Source of the DNA: Spirosoma terrae
GTDB lineage: Bacteria; Bacteroidota; Bacteroidia; Cytophagales; Spirosomataceae
NCBI RefSeq assembly: GCF_010435915.1
Contig: NZ_JAAFZH010000004.1
Location: forward strand, 248,001-312,000
Length of the DNA stretch: 64,000 nt
Reading direction: 5' to 3'
Shown: piece by piece, positions 1-8,494 of the stretch
How positions within the stretch are numbered: the first letter of the stretch is position 1
Layout: the number at the start of each line of letters is the position of its first letter
Program-made: the position numbers and the translations under genes
Notes under the pieces: model-generated
What the model was told of the DNA's origin: nothing
Databases searched by the model: none
Seen by the model: only the letters and a program-made list of their open reading frames with translations

Positions 1-2
1 AT

Positions 3-938
3 ACGCTAGCCAGATGTGCTCATGGCTTTGCCGACGACCTGCTGTCAGCGGTCTATCTATCAGCTCGATGCCCCGTCTTTTTCGCTCCCGCCATGGATCT
101 GGACATGTATCAACATCCCAGCACGCTGACTAATTTGCGCTTGTTGGAGTCTTACGGTAATCAGATTATTCGGGCTGAGCATGGCGAGTTGGCAAGCGGT
201 TTGATTGGTGAAGGTCGGCTAGCTGAACCCGACCACATTGTCGAGATACTGGCTACTTTTTTCGATAAGGACAAGCAACCAATTTCCCTGGCTGGACGTA
301 ACGTTCTGATTACCGCAGGGCCAACTCAGGAGGCTATTGATCCAGTGCGTTATATCAGTAATCATTCAACCGGAAAAATGGGTTATGCAATCGCCAAGGC
401 TTTTGCCAGCGCTGGCGCCAACGTTACGTTGGTGAGCGGCCCCACAGCCTTACCAATTCCTCATCCTTCCATTCGACGTATTAAGGTACGGTCGGCCCAG
501 GAAATGTTCGAGGCCACACAAGCCGAATTCGATAAAGCGTCGGTTGTAGTTCTGAGTGCGGCAGTAGCTGATTATACGCCCGTTCATGTAGCCGATCAGA
601 AAATAAAAAAAAGCGAACGAGAGTTTTCGCTGGCATTAACCAAAACAATCGACATTGCCGCTACGCTCGGCGCTCGTAAAAAGGCCGGTCAGTACATGAT
701 GGGGTTTGCGCTAGAAACCAATGATGAACGGAGCAATGCACTGAAAAAGCTACACGCTAAAAACCTGGATTGGATTGTGCTTAACTCGTTACGGGACGAA
801 GGAGCGGGTTTTGGGCACGATACAAACAAAATTACCGTTATTGACAAGAATGAGCAGACTGCTGAATTTGCGCTTAAAACTAAAGACGAAGTAGCGCAGG
901 ATTTGTTATATTTAGTCGCTCAAAAACTAGCCGAATGA
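3..938 (+). CDS. coaBC: CoaBC, C-terminal part (5' end outside window)
   Basis: Bifunctional phosphopantothenoylcysteine decarboxylase / phosphopantothenate-cysteine ligase, steps two and three of CoA synthesis from phosphopantothenate, in the cytoplasm. The visible frame is open from the first bases (GFADDLLSAVYLSARCPVF), so the start lies outside the window. The end of the CoaC flavoprotein half is seen as PAMDLDMY (visible residues 29-36), matching the family motif PxMNxxMW. The CoaB half follows with VLITAGPTQEAIDPVRYISN and HSTGKMG, the nucleotide-binding segment, and the conserved lysine region ADQKIKKSE. It overlaps the next gene by four bases (ATGA), so the two are probably cotranscribed. 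coaX, another CoA gene, lies 6 kb away. Identification is secure; only the N-terminal part is missing. Confidence 0.95.
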   Translation, partial: TLARCAHGFADDLLSAVYLSARCPVFFAPAMDLDMYQHPSTLTNLRLLESYGNQIIRAEHGELASGLIGEGRLAEPDHIVEILATFFDKDKQPISLAGRNVLITAGPTQEAIDPVRYISNHSTGKMGYAIAKAFASAGANVTLVSGPTALPIPHPSIRRIKVRSAQEMFEATQAEFDKASVVVLSAAVADYTPVHVADQKIKKSEREFSLALTKTIDIAATLGARKKAGQYMMGFALETNDERSNALKKLHAKNLDWIVLNSLRDEGAGFGHDTNKITVIDKNEQTAEFALKTKDEVAQDLLYLVAQKLAE

Positions 939-1852
939 AGCGAATTAGTGTTCTCTTATCCCTGCTTATTACAGTTCTGTCTGCAGCTCAGGCGCAGGAA
1001 CTGAATTGTCAGGTTACGATCAATTCGGATCAGCTTTTTGCCCAGCAAAAAACTGATTTTTCGTACGTAAACCAGTTGAAAGGGATCATTACCGAGTTTA
1101 TGAATACCCGTCGCTGGAGCAACGATCAGTTTTCAGTGTCTGAACGGATCAACTGTTCGCTGAACATAAATCTGATCAAATCGCTGACGCAGGGAGCGTT
1201 TGAAGCAACGGCACAAATTGTGGTCACTCGGCCTGTCTATGGTACGAATTATGAAACAACCACGTTTAGTTACGTAGATCGGGCTTTCAACTTTGTTTAT
1301 TTACCTACTACACCCGTCTATTTCCGGGAAAATCAATACTCCGACGATCTTACGTCGCTGCTGGCTTTCTATGCGAATGTTATTCTGGCCATTGACTACG
1401 ATACTTTTAGCAAACAAGGCGGAAACCAGTTCATACAACGGGCTTTCACGATCATGAACCTGGCCCAGCAGGGTTCTCCAAATGGCGCCTGGCAAACGGG
1501 GGGAGATCGACGTAATCGATACTGGCTAATCGAAAACCTACAGAATCAGCAGCTTCTGCCCCTTCGCGATGGCATTTATGCGTATCATCGTCAGGGACTT
1601 GACATCTTTGCCAGTAATCCGGTTCAGGTTCGGAAACAGACTCTCGCTTTGCTCAACACAATACGTACTATTGGCCTACAACTACCGAACTCCGTTCTTA
1701 TCAACTCGTTTTTCGACGCCAAATCGCAGGAGATCTTAAACATCCTGTATGAAGGTACACCCACAGAACGCAAGCAGGCATTCGAATTATTGTCTTACCT
1801 GGATCCTGCCAAAACGGAAGCTTATCGTAAATTAGTTGCTGCCGGCCAGTAG
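935..1852 (+). CDS. DUF4835 family secreted protein
   Basis: A 305-residue protein of the Bacteroidota-specific DUF4835 family; its molecular function is unknown. Residues 1-20 form a signal peptide ending in AQAQ, so it is exported, probably to the periplasm. After it come the family-typical ELNCQVTINSDQL and RRWSNDQFSVSERINCS segments with two cysteines. The start codon overlaps the coaBC stop (ATGA), and recN follows about 120 bases downstream. The order coaBC-DUF4835-recN recurs in the phylum as I know it, but it does not reveal a function. Family call is by recognition of the sequence; no search was possible. Confidence 0.85.
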   Translation: MKRISVLLSLLITVLSAAQAQELNCQVTINSDQLFAQQKTDFSYVNQLKGIITEFMNTRRWSNDQFSVSERINCSLNINLIKSLTQGAFEATAQIVVTRPVYGTNYETTTFSYVDRAFNFVYLPTTPVYFRENQYSDDLTSLLAFYANVILAIDYDTFSKQGGNQFIQRAFTIMNLAQQGSPNGAWQTGGDRRNRYWLIENLQNQQLLPLRDGIYAYHRQGLDIFASNPVQVRKQTLALLNTIRTIGLQLPNSVLINSFFDAKSQEILNILYEGTPTERKQAFELLSYLDPAKTEAYRKLVAAGQ

Positions 1853-1974
1853 CGTAACGTAGCACGAAGTAGTTTCTGCTTCCCTTCTTACGATCGCCTG
1901 ACTCGTTTATTTATTGACTAAAACTTTTGAACCGCCCTCCGTTTGGCAGTGTTCTTTACGTAAGAGCTTCTTCT

Positions 1975-3648
1975 ATGCTAGCGCATTTACTAATAAAAAA
2001 TTACGCCTTAATCGATCAACTCGAACTCAATCCAGACCGGGAACTGAATATTGTGACGGGAGAGACGGGAGCCGGGAAATCGATTATGTTGGGTGCCATC
2101 GGGTTATTACTCGGCAACCGGGCCGATACTAGGGTATTGTATAACCCTGAACAAAAATGTGTTATTGAAGGCTCCTTTGGCGTCTCAGGTTATCAGATCG
2201 AGCGAATATTCGAAGAAGAAGAACTTGATTTTTCGGACACCTGCATCGTTCGTCGGGAAATCGGTGTGAGTGGTAAATCACGAGCGTTTGTGAATGATAC
2301 GCCCGTTAATCTGGAAACGCTACGTCGGGTAACCAGCCAGATGATGGACATCCATTCGCAGCACGATTCCGTTTTGTTGGGCTCCAATGAGTATCAACTG
2401 GAAATTGTTGATACGTATGCCCAGGACGACAATCTGCTCCGTCAATACCGGCTCGATTATCAGGATTATCGATCAAAACGAACCGCATACGAGCAGCTAC
2501 AGGCTGAAGCCTCCGCGATGCGCAAGGAGTTTGATTACAACAACTTCCTGTACGAAGAACTGTCTAAAGCACAGCTACAGGCCGATGAGCAGGAAACACT
2601 GGAACAGGAGCTAAACATTCTCGAAAATGCAGAAGAGATTAAGGAGCGCCTGCAATTAGCGTACGAATATCTGGATAACAATGAACAGTCGGTAATCGAC
2701 TATCTGAAAAGCGCGGTTGGCAATCTAACCTATATCAGCAAGCTCTCGGACCAGTACGAACAATTGCTTCAACGGGCGCAGAGTAGTTTGATAGAACTCC
2801 GCGATTTGGCCGATGAGATTAGTTCTGAGCAGGACACGGTTGAGGTTGACGATGCCCGGGCGGAAACGATTCGGGAACGGCTCAACCTGCTCTACCAGCT
2901 GCAGACTAAACATCAGGTTGGCGACGTAGCAGCTCTGATTGCACTACGTGATGAACTTGGTCAGAAAGTGAGTACCGTCCTTAATTTAGATGACGCCCTG
3001 GCTACTGCCAAGACGCAGACGGAAGCCGCCAGAGCACAGCTTCAGATCAGTGCTGATGAGCTGTCAAAAGCCCGCCATGCTGTGTTAAGACCGATTGAAG
3101 AGGAAATTGGCAGTTTATTGCATGACTTAGGAATGCCTAACGCATCACTTAGTATTCAGGCAGAAACCGGCAAACCCAGCCCAACCGGAATCGACACGAT
3201 TTCCTTTTTATTCAGCGCCAACAAGGGTATCAAACCCCAGCAATTGAAGAACGTAGCGTCGGGCGGTGAATTTTCCCGGCTGATGATGGCTATAAAATAC
3301 ATTCTGGCTACCAAACGCTCCTTGCCGACGATTATTTTTGATGAAATCGATACAGGCGTTTCGGGCGAAATAGCCATTAAGATGGGCAATATGATGCGTG
3401 ATATGGCTCATAGCCACCAGATTATTGCGATCACTCACCTCCATCAGATTGCGGGTCAGGGTAATGCCCATTACTTTGTTTATAAAGACCACTCGTCGTC
3501 GAAAACAGTAAGCCGGATCAAAAGGCTTAGTTTTGACGAGCGAGTGAACGAAATTGCGCAGATGATTGGTGGAAAAAATCCTTCGGCCAGCGCTTTAAAA
3601 AATGCTCGTGAAATCCTGAAACAACGAACCACGGCAACAGCTAAATAA
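1975..3648 (+). CDS. recN: DNA repair protein RecN
   Basis: SMC-like ATPase of double-strand break repair, 557 residues from the ATG at 1975. A TTG 48 bases upstream is in frame, but MLAHLLIKNYALI is the usual RecN N-terminus, so the ATG is preferred. Walker A is GETGAGKS at residues 29-36. A long helical coiled-coil arm with many Glu, Gln and Leu residues fills the middle (about 150-370). The ABC signature NVASGGEFSRL and Walker B TIIFDEIDTGVSG lie in the last third, followed by the ITHLHQIA switch histidine region. Length is normal for the family. It is third in the coaBC-DUF4835-recN run and may have its own promoter in the 120-base gap. Confidence 0.96.
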   Translation: MLAHLLIKNYALIDQLELNPDRELNIVTGETGAGKSIMLGAIGLLLGNRADTRVLYNPEQKCVIEGSFGVSGYQIERIFEEEELDFSDTCIVRREIGVSGKSRAFVNDTPVNLETLRRVTSQMMDIHSQHDSVLLGSNEYQLEIVDTYAQDDNLLRQYRLDYQDYRSKRTAYEQLQAEASAMRKEFDYNNFLYEELSKAQLQADEQETLEQELNILENAEEIKERLQLAYEYLDNNEQSVIDYLKSAVGNLTYISKLSDQYEQLLQRAQSSLIELRDLADEISSEQDTVEVDDARAETIRERLNLLYQLQTKHQVGDVAALIALRDELGQKVSTVLNLDDALATAKTQTEAARAQLQISADELSKARHAVLRPIEEEIGSLLHDLGMPNASLSIQAETGKPSPTGIDTISFLFSANKGIKPQQLKNVASGGEFSRLMMAIKYILATKRSLPTIIFDEIDTGVSGEIAIKMGNMMRDMAHSHQIIAITHLHQIAGQGNAHYFVYKDHSSSKTVSRIKRLSFDERVNEIAQMIGGKNPSASALKNAREILKQRTTATAK

Positions 3649-3687
3649 CTTCAGCAAACCCAAGTATTATCGTTGAATTCCACTTAT

Positions 3688-4146
3688 ATGATTAAATCAG
3701 TTGTTCAAGTTGCAGGATTGCTTCTGCTGTGCGGGGCATTGGGGGCTTGTAGCCAATCAGGTGAAGAAGCCGTTCAAGAGGCTGAGAATGACGTCTTCGC
3801 CATCCATGATAAAGTAATGCCGTTCATGGACGACGTAATGAGCCTACGAAAACAGCTAAAAGGAAGAATGGCGACCTTGGACAGCACCAAGGCATCTGGA
3901 TCTGCAACCGAAACAGTACGTATTGATGAAGAACGGGAACAAGCCAAACGGTTAATTCGCGATCTGACTATTGCAGATAGCCTTATGTCCGACTGGATGG
4001 CTAACTATAAAAACGATACAATCGCTAAGCTTTCCTCCGATGACGCATTACGTTATCTGGAACAGCAAAAAGAGTCAATTACTGATGTTCAACATAAGCT
4101 TACTACCAGCATTAAAGATGCCAAGCAGTTTCTTGAAAAGCCCTGA
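3688..4146 (+). CDS. Small predicted lipoprotein, function unknown
   Basis: A 152-residue protein starting at the ATG at 3688; an in-frame TTG at 3673 would add five residues. Residues 1-22 form a lipoprotein signal with lipobox LGAC, so the mature protein starts at the Cys and probably sits in a membrane facing the periplasm. The mature part is rich in Glu, Lys and Asp and predicted helical (HDKVMPFMDDVMSLRKQL, REQAKRLIRDL), with no motif I recognise. Its end overlaps the start of the SCO1-like gene, and a cytochrome c follows, so it may belong to an electron-transfer or cytochrome-assembly operon. That link is inference from position only. Confidence 0.75.
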   Translation: MIKSVVQVAGLLLLCGALGACSQSGEEAVQEAENDVFAIHDKVMPFMDDVMSLRKQLKGRMATLDSTKASGSATETVRIDEEREQAKRLIRDLTIADSLMSDWMANYKNDTIAKLSSDDALRYLEQQKESITDVQHKLTTSIKDAKQFLEKP

Positions 4147-4780
4147 CAACTGGCTGTGGCTTCTGGTAATGCTGACCCTTTTCTGGAGTTGCCAATCGTC
4201 GGACAACTCCCTGCCTATCCTCGGACAGCGAAAAGCAGTGACGAAAACGATTGACGGAAAAGTCGTTACCGACTCTGTTGACCATACAATTCCTGATTTT
4301 AAATTTACCAGTCAGTACGGCGATACCGTAACGGCTCATGATTTCACCGGTAAGATTTACGTAGCTGATTTTTTCTTCACCACCTGCCCCACCATTTGCC
4401 CCAAAATGAAAATGCAGTTGAAACGGGTGTACGAGAAATTCAAAAACAATCCGAACGTAGCATTATTATCCCATACCATCAACCCCGAACACGACTCTGT
4501 AGCCGTTCTGAAAGAGTTTGCGGATAATTTAGGCGTAACAGGCCATCAGTGGCTTTTTGTGACGGGCGACAAGGAGGCTATTTACGACATTGGCCAAAAC
4601 AGCTATATGGTTACCGCCCAGGAAGATTCATCAGCTCCGGGTGGCGTTGTCCATAGTGGCGCCTTTATTCTGGTCGATAAAGATCGGCATATACGGGGCA
4701 TCTACGATGGCACTACGGAAGAAGGTGTCGATAAATTAATGGCCGATATGGATCGGCTACTGACTGACTATAAAAAATGA
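4118..4780 (+). CDS. SCO1/SenC family copper chaperone, lipoprotein
   Basis: Thioredoxin-fold protein of the SCO1/SenC/PrrC family, which delivers copper to the CuA site of cytochrome c oxidase or acts as a thiol reductase outside the inner membrane. The copper ligands are visible: CPTICP (CxxxC) inside FFFTTCPTICPKM and the distal histidine in VVHSGAFILVD. The N-terminal hydrophobic segment ends in a lipobox-like FWSC. The start is uncertain: ATG 4118 or TTG 4133, both inside the preceding lipoprotein gene. The in-frame extension upstream of that is only the shadow of that gene. The stop overlaps the start of the cytochrome c gene (ATGA), which supports a shared respiratory role. Confidence 0.92.
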   Translation: MPSSFLKSPDNWLWLLVMLTLFWSCQSSDNSLPILGQRKAVTKTIDGKVVTDSVDHTIPDFKFTSQYGDTVTAHDFTGKIYVADFFFTTCPTICPKMKMQLKRVYEKFKNNPNVALLSHTINPEHDSVAVLKEFADNLGVTGHQWLFVTGDKEAIYDIGQNSYMVTAQEDSSAPGGVVHSGAFILVDKDRHIRGIYDGTTEEGVDKLMADMDRLLTDYKK

Positions 4781-5196
4781 TCCGCTTTTCTGGCTTTCTG
4801 ATACTTGTTCTTTTTGCCGTTTTGACTTTCCAATGCCAGAGTGAACAGGAAATTAAACGCGAACAATACATTACGGAGGGAATATTAATTTATAAAAATA
4901 ACTGCGCCAATTGTCATCAGACTAAAGGCCAGGGACTGGCTTCGCTTTACCCACCTATTGCAGCATCAGACTATTTATCGTCTAAAAAAGACGTAATCTG
5001 TTTGATACGCTACGGCTTACACGGCCCTATTGTTGTCAACGGTAAATCGTATAATCGCCCAATGCCCCCACAACCTCAGCTTAGCGATCTGGAGGTAGCC
5101 GAGCTTGTTACGTACATTTATAACGAATGGGGTGGCGAAACAAAGCTTACCGATGTGAAAGAAGTCACGCCGGTTTTGCAACAGTGTAAACAGTAG
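4777..5196 (+). CDS. Single-heme cytochrome c, membrane-anchored
   Basis: A 139-residue class I cytochrome c-like electron carrier. The heme attachment motif is CANCH (residues about 44-48), and a likely axial methionine sits in NRPMPPQP. The first 20 residues are hydrophobic and end in TFQC, a weak lipobox, so it is anchored at a membrane facing the periplasm. It overlaps the SCO1-like gene by four bases. SCO1 proteins service cytochrome oxidases, so the pair plausibly serves a terminal oxidase or nitrous-oxide-type respiratory step encoded elsewhere; no oxidase subunit is in the window. It converges with lptC on the other strand, only three bases separating the two stops. Confidence 0.9.
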   Translation: MIRFSGFLILVLFAVLTFQCQSEQEIKREQYITEGILIYKNNCANCHQTKGQGLASLYPPIAASDYLSSKKDVICLIRYGLHGPIVVNGKSYNRPMPPQPQLSDLEVAELVTYIYNEWGGETKLTDVKEVTPVLQQCKQ

Positions 5197-5199
5197 AAT

Positions 5200-5763
5200 T
5201 TAAAGACTAGGGCTACCTTCTACGTTAAACACGCCTGTAGGTTTGCGAATTGAATACTGAGTAAAATCCTGGTTGGCATCCAGGCCTAATCCATATAATT
5301 TTTCGCCAGTGAGCTGACTGATAATGGTTACCTGCTTTTCGGTAAATACTTTCTTGGTGACCGGATTCCAGTTTAGCTCAGGCGTGAGCAGTTTCTCCTG
5401 CTTTTGTTTGTTGATTACCACTACGTGCCCCATTACGGTATAGAGGTCCTTTGCCTTGTCGTAGCGGCCAGAATCCGACACAATCGAAGTGGCTTCTTCC
5501 CCATTAGGGCCATAAAAAACAATATTGACGGGCTTGGGGTACTTTCGGTTGTCGTTAAGATAGCGAAACTGCTTAGCTGTGGTTAATTTAACTTTCACTT
5601 TAGCAGCTTCGCTATACAGCAGCTTAACGTCGTTTATTTCCTCTATTGGACCCTTATACGGTTCTACTTTCTTCGTTGATTTAGGTTCACCGCAGGATTG
5701 TAGTACTATACTTAGTGACAATACGGGCAGTAGGAACCGAGAAAATAAATCACTTCGATTCAT
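5200..5763 (-). CDS. lptC: LptC-like LPS export protein
   Basis: A 187-residue periplasmic component of the lipopolysaccharide transport bridge. In Bacteroidota this family is often a lipoprotein, and here the signal ends in lipobox LQSC (residues 20-24). The mature part has the repetitive beta-strand pattern of LptC/OstA-like folds, including GRYDKAKDLYTVMGHVVV and LTPELNWNPVTKKVFTEKQVTI, where a substrate-binding jellyroll would form. It follows the OmpP1-like barrel and coaX on the same strand, 57 bases after the barrel stop, so the three are probably one transcript. The LptF/G-type permease at 51.9 kb could be a partner. Confidence 0.88.
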   Translation of the reverse strand: MNRSDLFSRFLLPVLSLSIVLQSCGEPKSTKKVEPYKGPIEEINDVKLLYSEAAKVKVKLTTAKQFRYLNDNRKYPKPVNIVFYGPNGEEATSIVSDSGRYDKAKDLYTVMGHVVVINKQKQEKLLTPELNWNPVTKKVFTEKQVTIISQLTGEKLYGLGLDANQDFTQYSIRKPTGVFNVEGSPSL

Positions 5764-5820
5764 TGAATTACTGTGTGGTTGCTGTCTTGTTAAACACAGC
5801 CGAAGACTGGGAAGTTTATC

Positions 5821-7140
5821 TTAATCGATAACTGGTTTACGGAACCAACGGTCTGTTAACGAGAATCCTAAGGCCATCCGAACGTATTGCTCCCGGATTT
5901 GGGTTCCAGTCAATACACCTCGTTGACCACCGATCAGCGATAATGTAATATGGTTAACATAGTAGGCACCAACAGGAAGCGACAATCCCGCGCTAACGTT
6001 TATATCGTTCAACTGATTTCCCTGAACTACATAGGGCAGGCGATTATACTGAAAACCAGCCCGGTACGTAATCAGATCAGTATATTTATTTGAGGTTGGT
6101 TTGGGCGTAAATTCAACGCCAGTGGCAACACTCATTCCGTCCGACAAATTTCCGGGTCTATCATTAACCGTTCTGTATTGACTCCACTGCTGAAAGCTTA
6201 CATCAACCCCAACCAGTAGCCGATTGATCCGTTCCAGACTAACGCCAAAGCTTAGCTGTTGTGGTAACGTAGCGCGCCCAGACGCATTGTTCCGTATGGT
6301 ATCGGGGCTTGCCAGATCCTGGCCTGCTAGCGTGGTTTGCTGATAAATTTCGGTTTCGCTTCCTTTTAACCGTGTACTCGGATCATACGTAGCACCGATG
6401 TTAAGCGTCCAGGTATCGTTCAGTTTAGGACGCCAGGCGGCTCCTAATTTCCAGACAATATCACTGTAGCTGGTTCGGTTTAGTTGATTCACTTTAGCAG
6501 CCGTTGCACTCTGTGCAATTCTGGAAACATCGACCCATGCCTCCGACGAGTTCGTAATATTTCCAAACATGAACGATGCTTCTGCACCAACAAAAATATT
6601 TTTGTACACCCTGTATCCCGTTCCTACAGACGCTTTGTTCAAGCCACCTTTGCCAGTATAGCTATACAGTGCATTAGCCTGCGTAGCACCCTGAAAAGCG
6701 CTAGTCCGGGTTAGGGAATAGTTGGTACCGGTATAAGGCCTTAAATTCAACGAGATACTCCAGCGAGAGCTAGCGGGGAAAGCCAGAGCCAAATAACCCA
6801 GATTGCCACCAAACGTCCGTTGAACCTGAGTAGCATTACCAGTATTTTGACTAACAACCCGAGACTGCCCCAGTAAGCCTACCTCAAACACAGTGTAAGG
6901 AGGGCGGCTACCCAACAGGGCCGGATTCTGAAGATTCAAATAAAATGGGCTGGAATTACTGATACCGATACCTCCCATTCCTAAATTAGTAGCATTTCCC
7001 AATGGGTAAAGCTCTCCAATTCCTAATGCAGAGTAGGGTGAATTACCTAAACCCTGCCCCCGTACTATCGACGACGTCGCGGCTGTAGCCAGCAAACTAA
7101 AAACTAGTACCCGGCTTATCCGCGTGTAAATTCTCAACAT
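5821..7140 (-). CDS. Outer-membrane barrel, OmpP1/FadL-like
   Basis: A 439-residue predicted outer-membrane beta-barrel. A signal peptide (residues 1-28, ending VRGQ) is followed by GNSPYSALGIGELYPLGNATNLGMGGIGIS, the N-terminal plug-like sequence typical of Bacteroidota OmpP1/FadL/TodX-type proteins, and then alternating hydrophobic strands. The ligand is unknown; relatives import hydrophobic compounds, but that is family knowledge and not shown here. The start lies 44 bases inside coaX, so translation may be coupled. The C-terminus ends in alternating polar and aromatic residues (FSLTDRWFRKPVID). Confidence 0.82.
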   Translation of the reverse strand: MLRIYTRISRVLVFSLLATAATSSIVRGQGLGNSPYSALGIGELYPLGNATNLGMGGIGISNSSPFYLNLQNPALLGSRPPYTVFEVGLLGQSRVVSQNTGNATQVQRTFGGNLGYLALAFPASSRWSISLNLRPYTGTNYSLTRTSAFQGATQANALYSYTGKGGLNKASVGTGYRVYKNIFVGAEASFMFGNITNSSEAWVDVSRIAQSATAAKVNQLNRTSYSDIVWKLGAAWRPKLNDTWTLNIGATYDPSTRLKGSETEIYQQTTLAGQDLASPDTIRNNASGRATLPQQLSFGVSLERINRLLVGVDVSFQQWSQYRTVNDRPGNLSDGMSVATGVEFTPKPTSNKYTDLITYRAGFQYNRLPYVVQGNQLNDINVSAGLSLPVGAYYVNHITLSLIGGQRGVLTGTQIREQYVRMALGFSLTDRWFRKPVID

Positions 7141-7867
7141 TATAGCGTAAAATTCGATTCAATCCCACCAGCACCAACTCCGGCACTGCAAATATCGGGG
7201 GTTTCAGACGACTTTCAAAAATAGGTGCGTCACCACCACACACGATTACAACCAGATCATCAATTTTCTGACGGTAGCTGTCAATAATACCGTTTAGTTC
7301 AAAGGCCAATCCATTCACAACCCCGCTTTGCATTGCCTGCTTTGTATTTTTAGCCGTTAAATCAGGCCATTCAACCGGGGTTTCAACCAGTGGCAACCGA
7401 GCTGTTTGTTCGTGCATAGCCCGGAAGCGCATCCGCAGGCCCGGAGAAATTAGGCCGCCCTGAAAAATAGCGTTCCGATCAACAAAATCGGCGGTTAAAC
7501 AGGTGCCCAAGTCAAATACTAAACAATCCTTTTCCGGGAACAAGGTTATGGCCCCGGCTGCCGCTGCCAGTCTATCCGTTCCAAGCGTATGCGGTGTAGC
7601 ATAGTTCTTTTGAATAGGCACGGACATGTTCGCGTCCAAAATCCAGACCGTGCTATTCATTGCCTGTAACTGATTCCTAATCTCATCAGGTGCCTGACTG
7701 GTTGACGATACCAACATCAGCTCAGGCCAGTAATCATCTCCCTGAGAGCTAGCCAGATCAGTTATGAATAATTCGGGCGAACGATAATGCCCTATCTTTA
7801 CTAAATCAGGTCCATCGAACCAGCCAACTTTCAGGCTCGAATTTCCCCAGTCTATTACTACGTTCAT
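7097..7867 (-). CDS. coaX: Type III pantothenate kinase CoaX
   Basis: Phosphorylates pantothenate, the first and committing step of CoA synthesis; type III enzymes belong to the ASKHA kinase fold and are not feedback-inhibited by CoA. Visible motifs are the phosphate-1 loop DWGNSSLKVG (residues 6-15), GTDRLAAAAGA, the phosphate-2 loop DLGTCLTADFVD, GGLISPGLRMRFRAMHEQTARLP, and the adenosine-binding CGGDAP near the C-terminus. Length (256) is normal. It is the first gene of a minus-strand run coaX-OmpP1-like-lptC. With coaBC at the left edge, the window holds three of the five CoA steps. No other pantothenate kinase was seen. Confidence 0.95.
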   Translation of the reverse strand: MNVVIDWGNSSLKVGWFDGPDLVKIGHYRSPELFITDLASSQGDDYWPELMLVSSTSQAPDEIRNQLQAMNSTVWILDANMSVPIQKNYATPHTLGTDRLAAAAGAITLFPEKDCLVFDLGTCLTADFVDRNAIFQGGLISPGLRMRFRAMHEQTARLPLVETPVEWPDLTAKNTKQAMQSGVVNGLAFELNGIIDSYRQKIDDLVVIVCGGDAPIFESRLKPPIFAVPELVLVGLNRILRYNVENLHADKPGTSF

Positions 7868-8494
7868 TTATAGATTGGATTGGTACTTGTACCTTTCCAC
7901 TTTCGCACCCGAAAGGTAACGACAGATTCAGGTGTAAATACTATCTGATTGGCTCTATTTAACGAATTTTAAGGAATTTAGGCAACGGATTGCGATAGAT
8001 AGGCTTTTACTCGTTATCTTTAGTTTACTATACAACTACAGGACTCGAAAGCATTGAAAGCAATTGACTAGCTTTTCATGCACTTAACTTTGAGAAACAT
8101 TTTACGCTAAATAACCGTTATATTGACAAAACCGGATTAGTTCATTACTTTTGTTTCGCGTTAATCCTGCCAACAGGTAATACTCTTCCCAAACAGCGAT
8201 TCTTAGCTGCGACGGATTTCCGATTTTCCAACCAACAATTTGTTTATCACTGTATCTGGCCTCCCCAGATTTCGTGTTTGGATCAAACAAACATACGTTT
8301 CGTTACCATTTGACCCATTTACCATAGCATATTTATTCTGAACTTCTCAGGTTAGTTTAGTTTGGCAATAGGCGACCCGGATAGTCGTCGTATACAGACC
8401 GTCGAACCAACTACCCTCCTACAGTTAACCAAGCCCCATTTCTCACACATCTCCGTCAAAACGGTCTTTTTAGGTTTATTACAACCTGCGCTTT
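7868..8494. other. Long divergent intergenic region between coaX and rho
   Basis: 627 bases without a convincing gene. It must hold the promoters of both coaX (leftward) and rho (rightward). A 62-codon reading frame on the minus strand (8102-8290) starts with TTG, has no family resemblance and is not counted. The rho side leaves a leader of several hundred bases, which would fit transcriptional autoregulation of rho, known in other bacteria, but no specific structure was recognised. Confidence 0.6.
8123..8153 (+). promoter_or_regulatory. Candidate Bacteroidota-type promoter for rho
   Basis: TTG at 8123-8125 lies 20 bases upstream of TACTTTTG (8146-8153), which matches the Bacteroidota -7 consensus TAnnTTTG with the usual -33 spacing. 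It would give rho a leader of about 330 bases. Pattern match only; other promoters in this gap are possible. Confidence 0.35.

Noticed and set aside
8102..8290. A 62-residue minus-strand reading frame upstream of rho
   Set aside because: TTG start, no recognised motif, no ribosome-binding signal, and it lies in a region expected to contain promoters.
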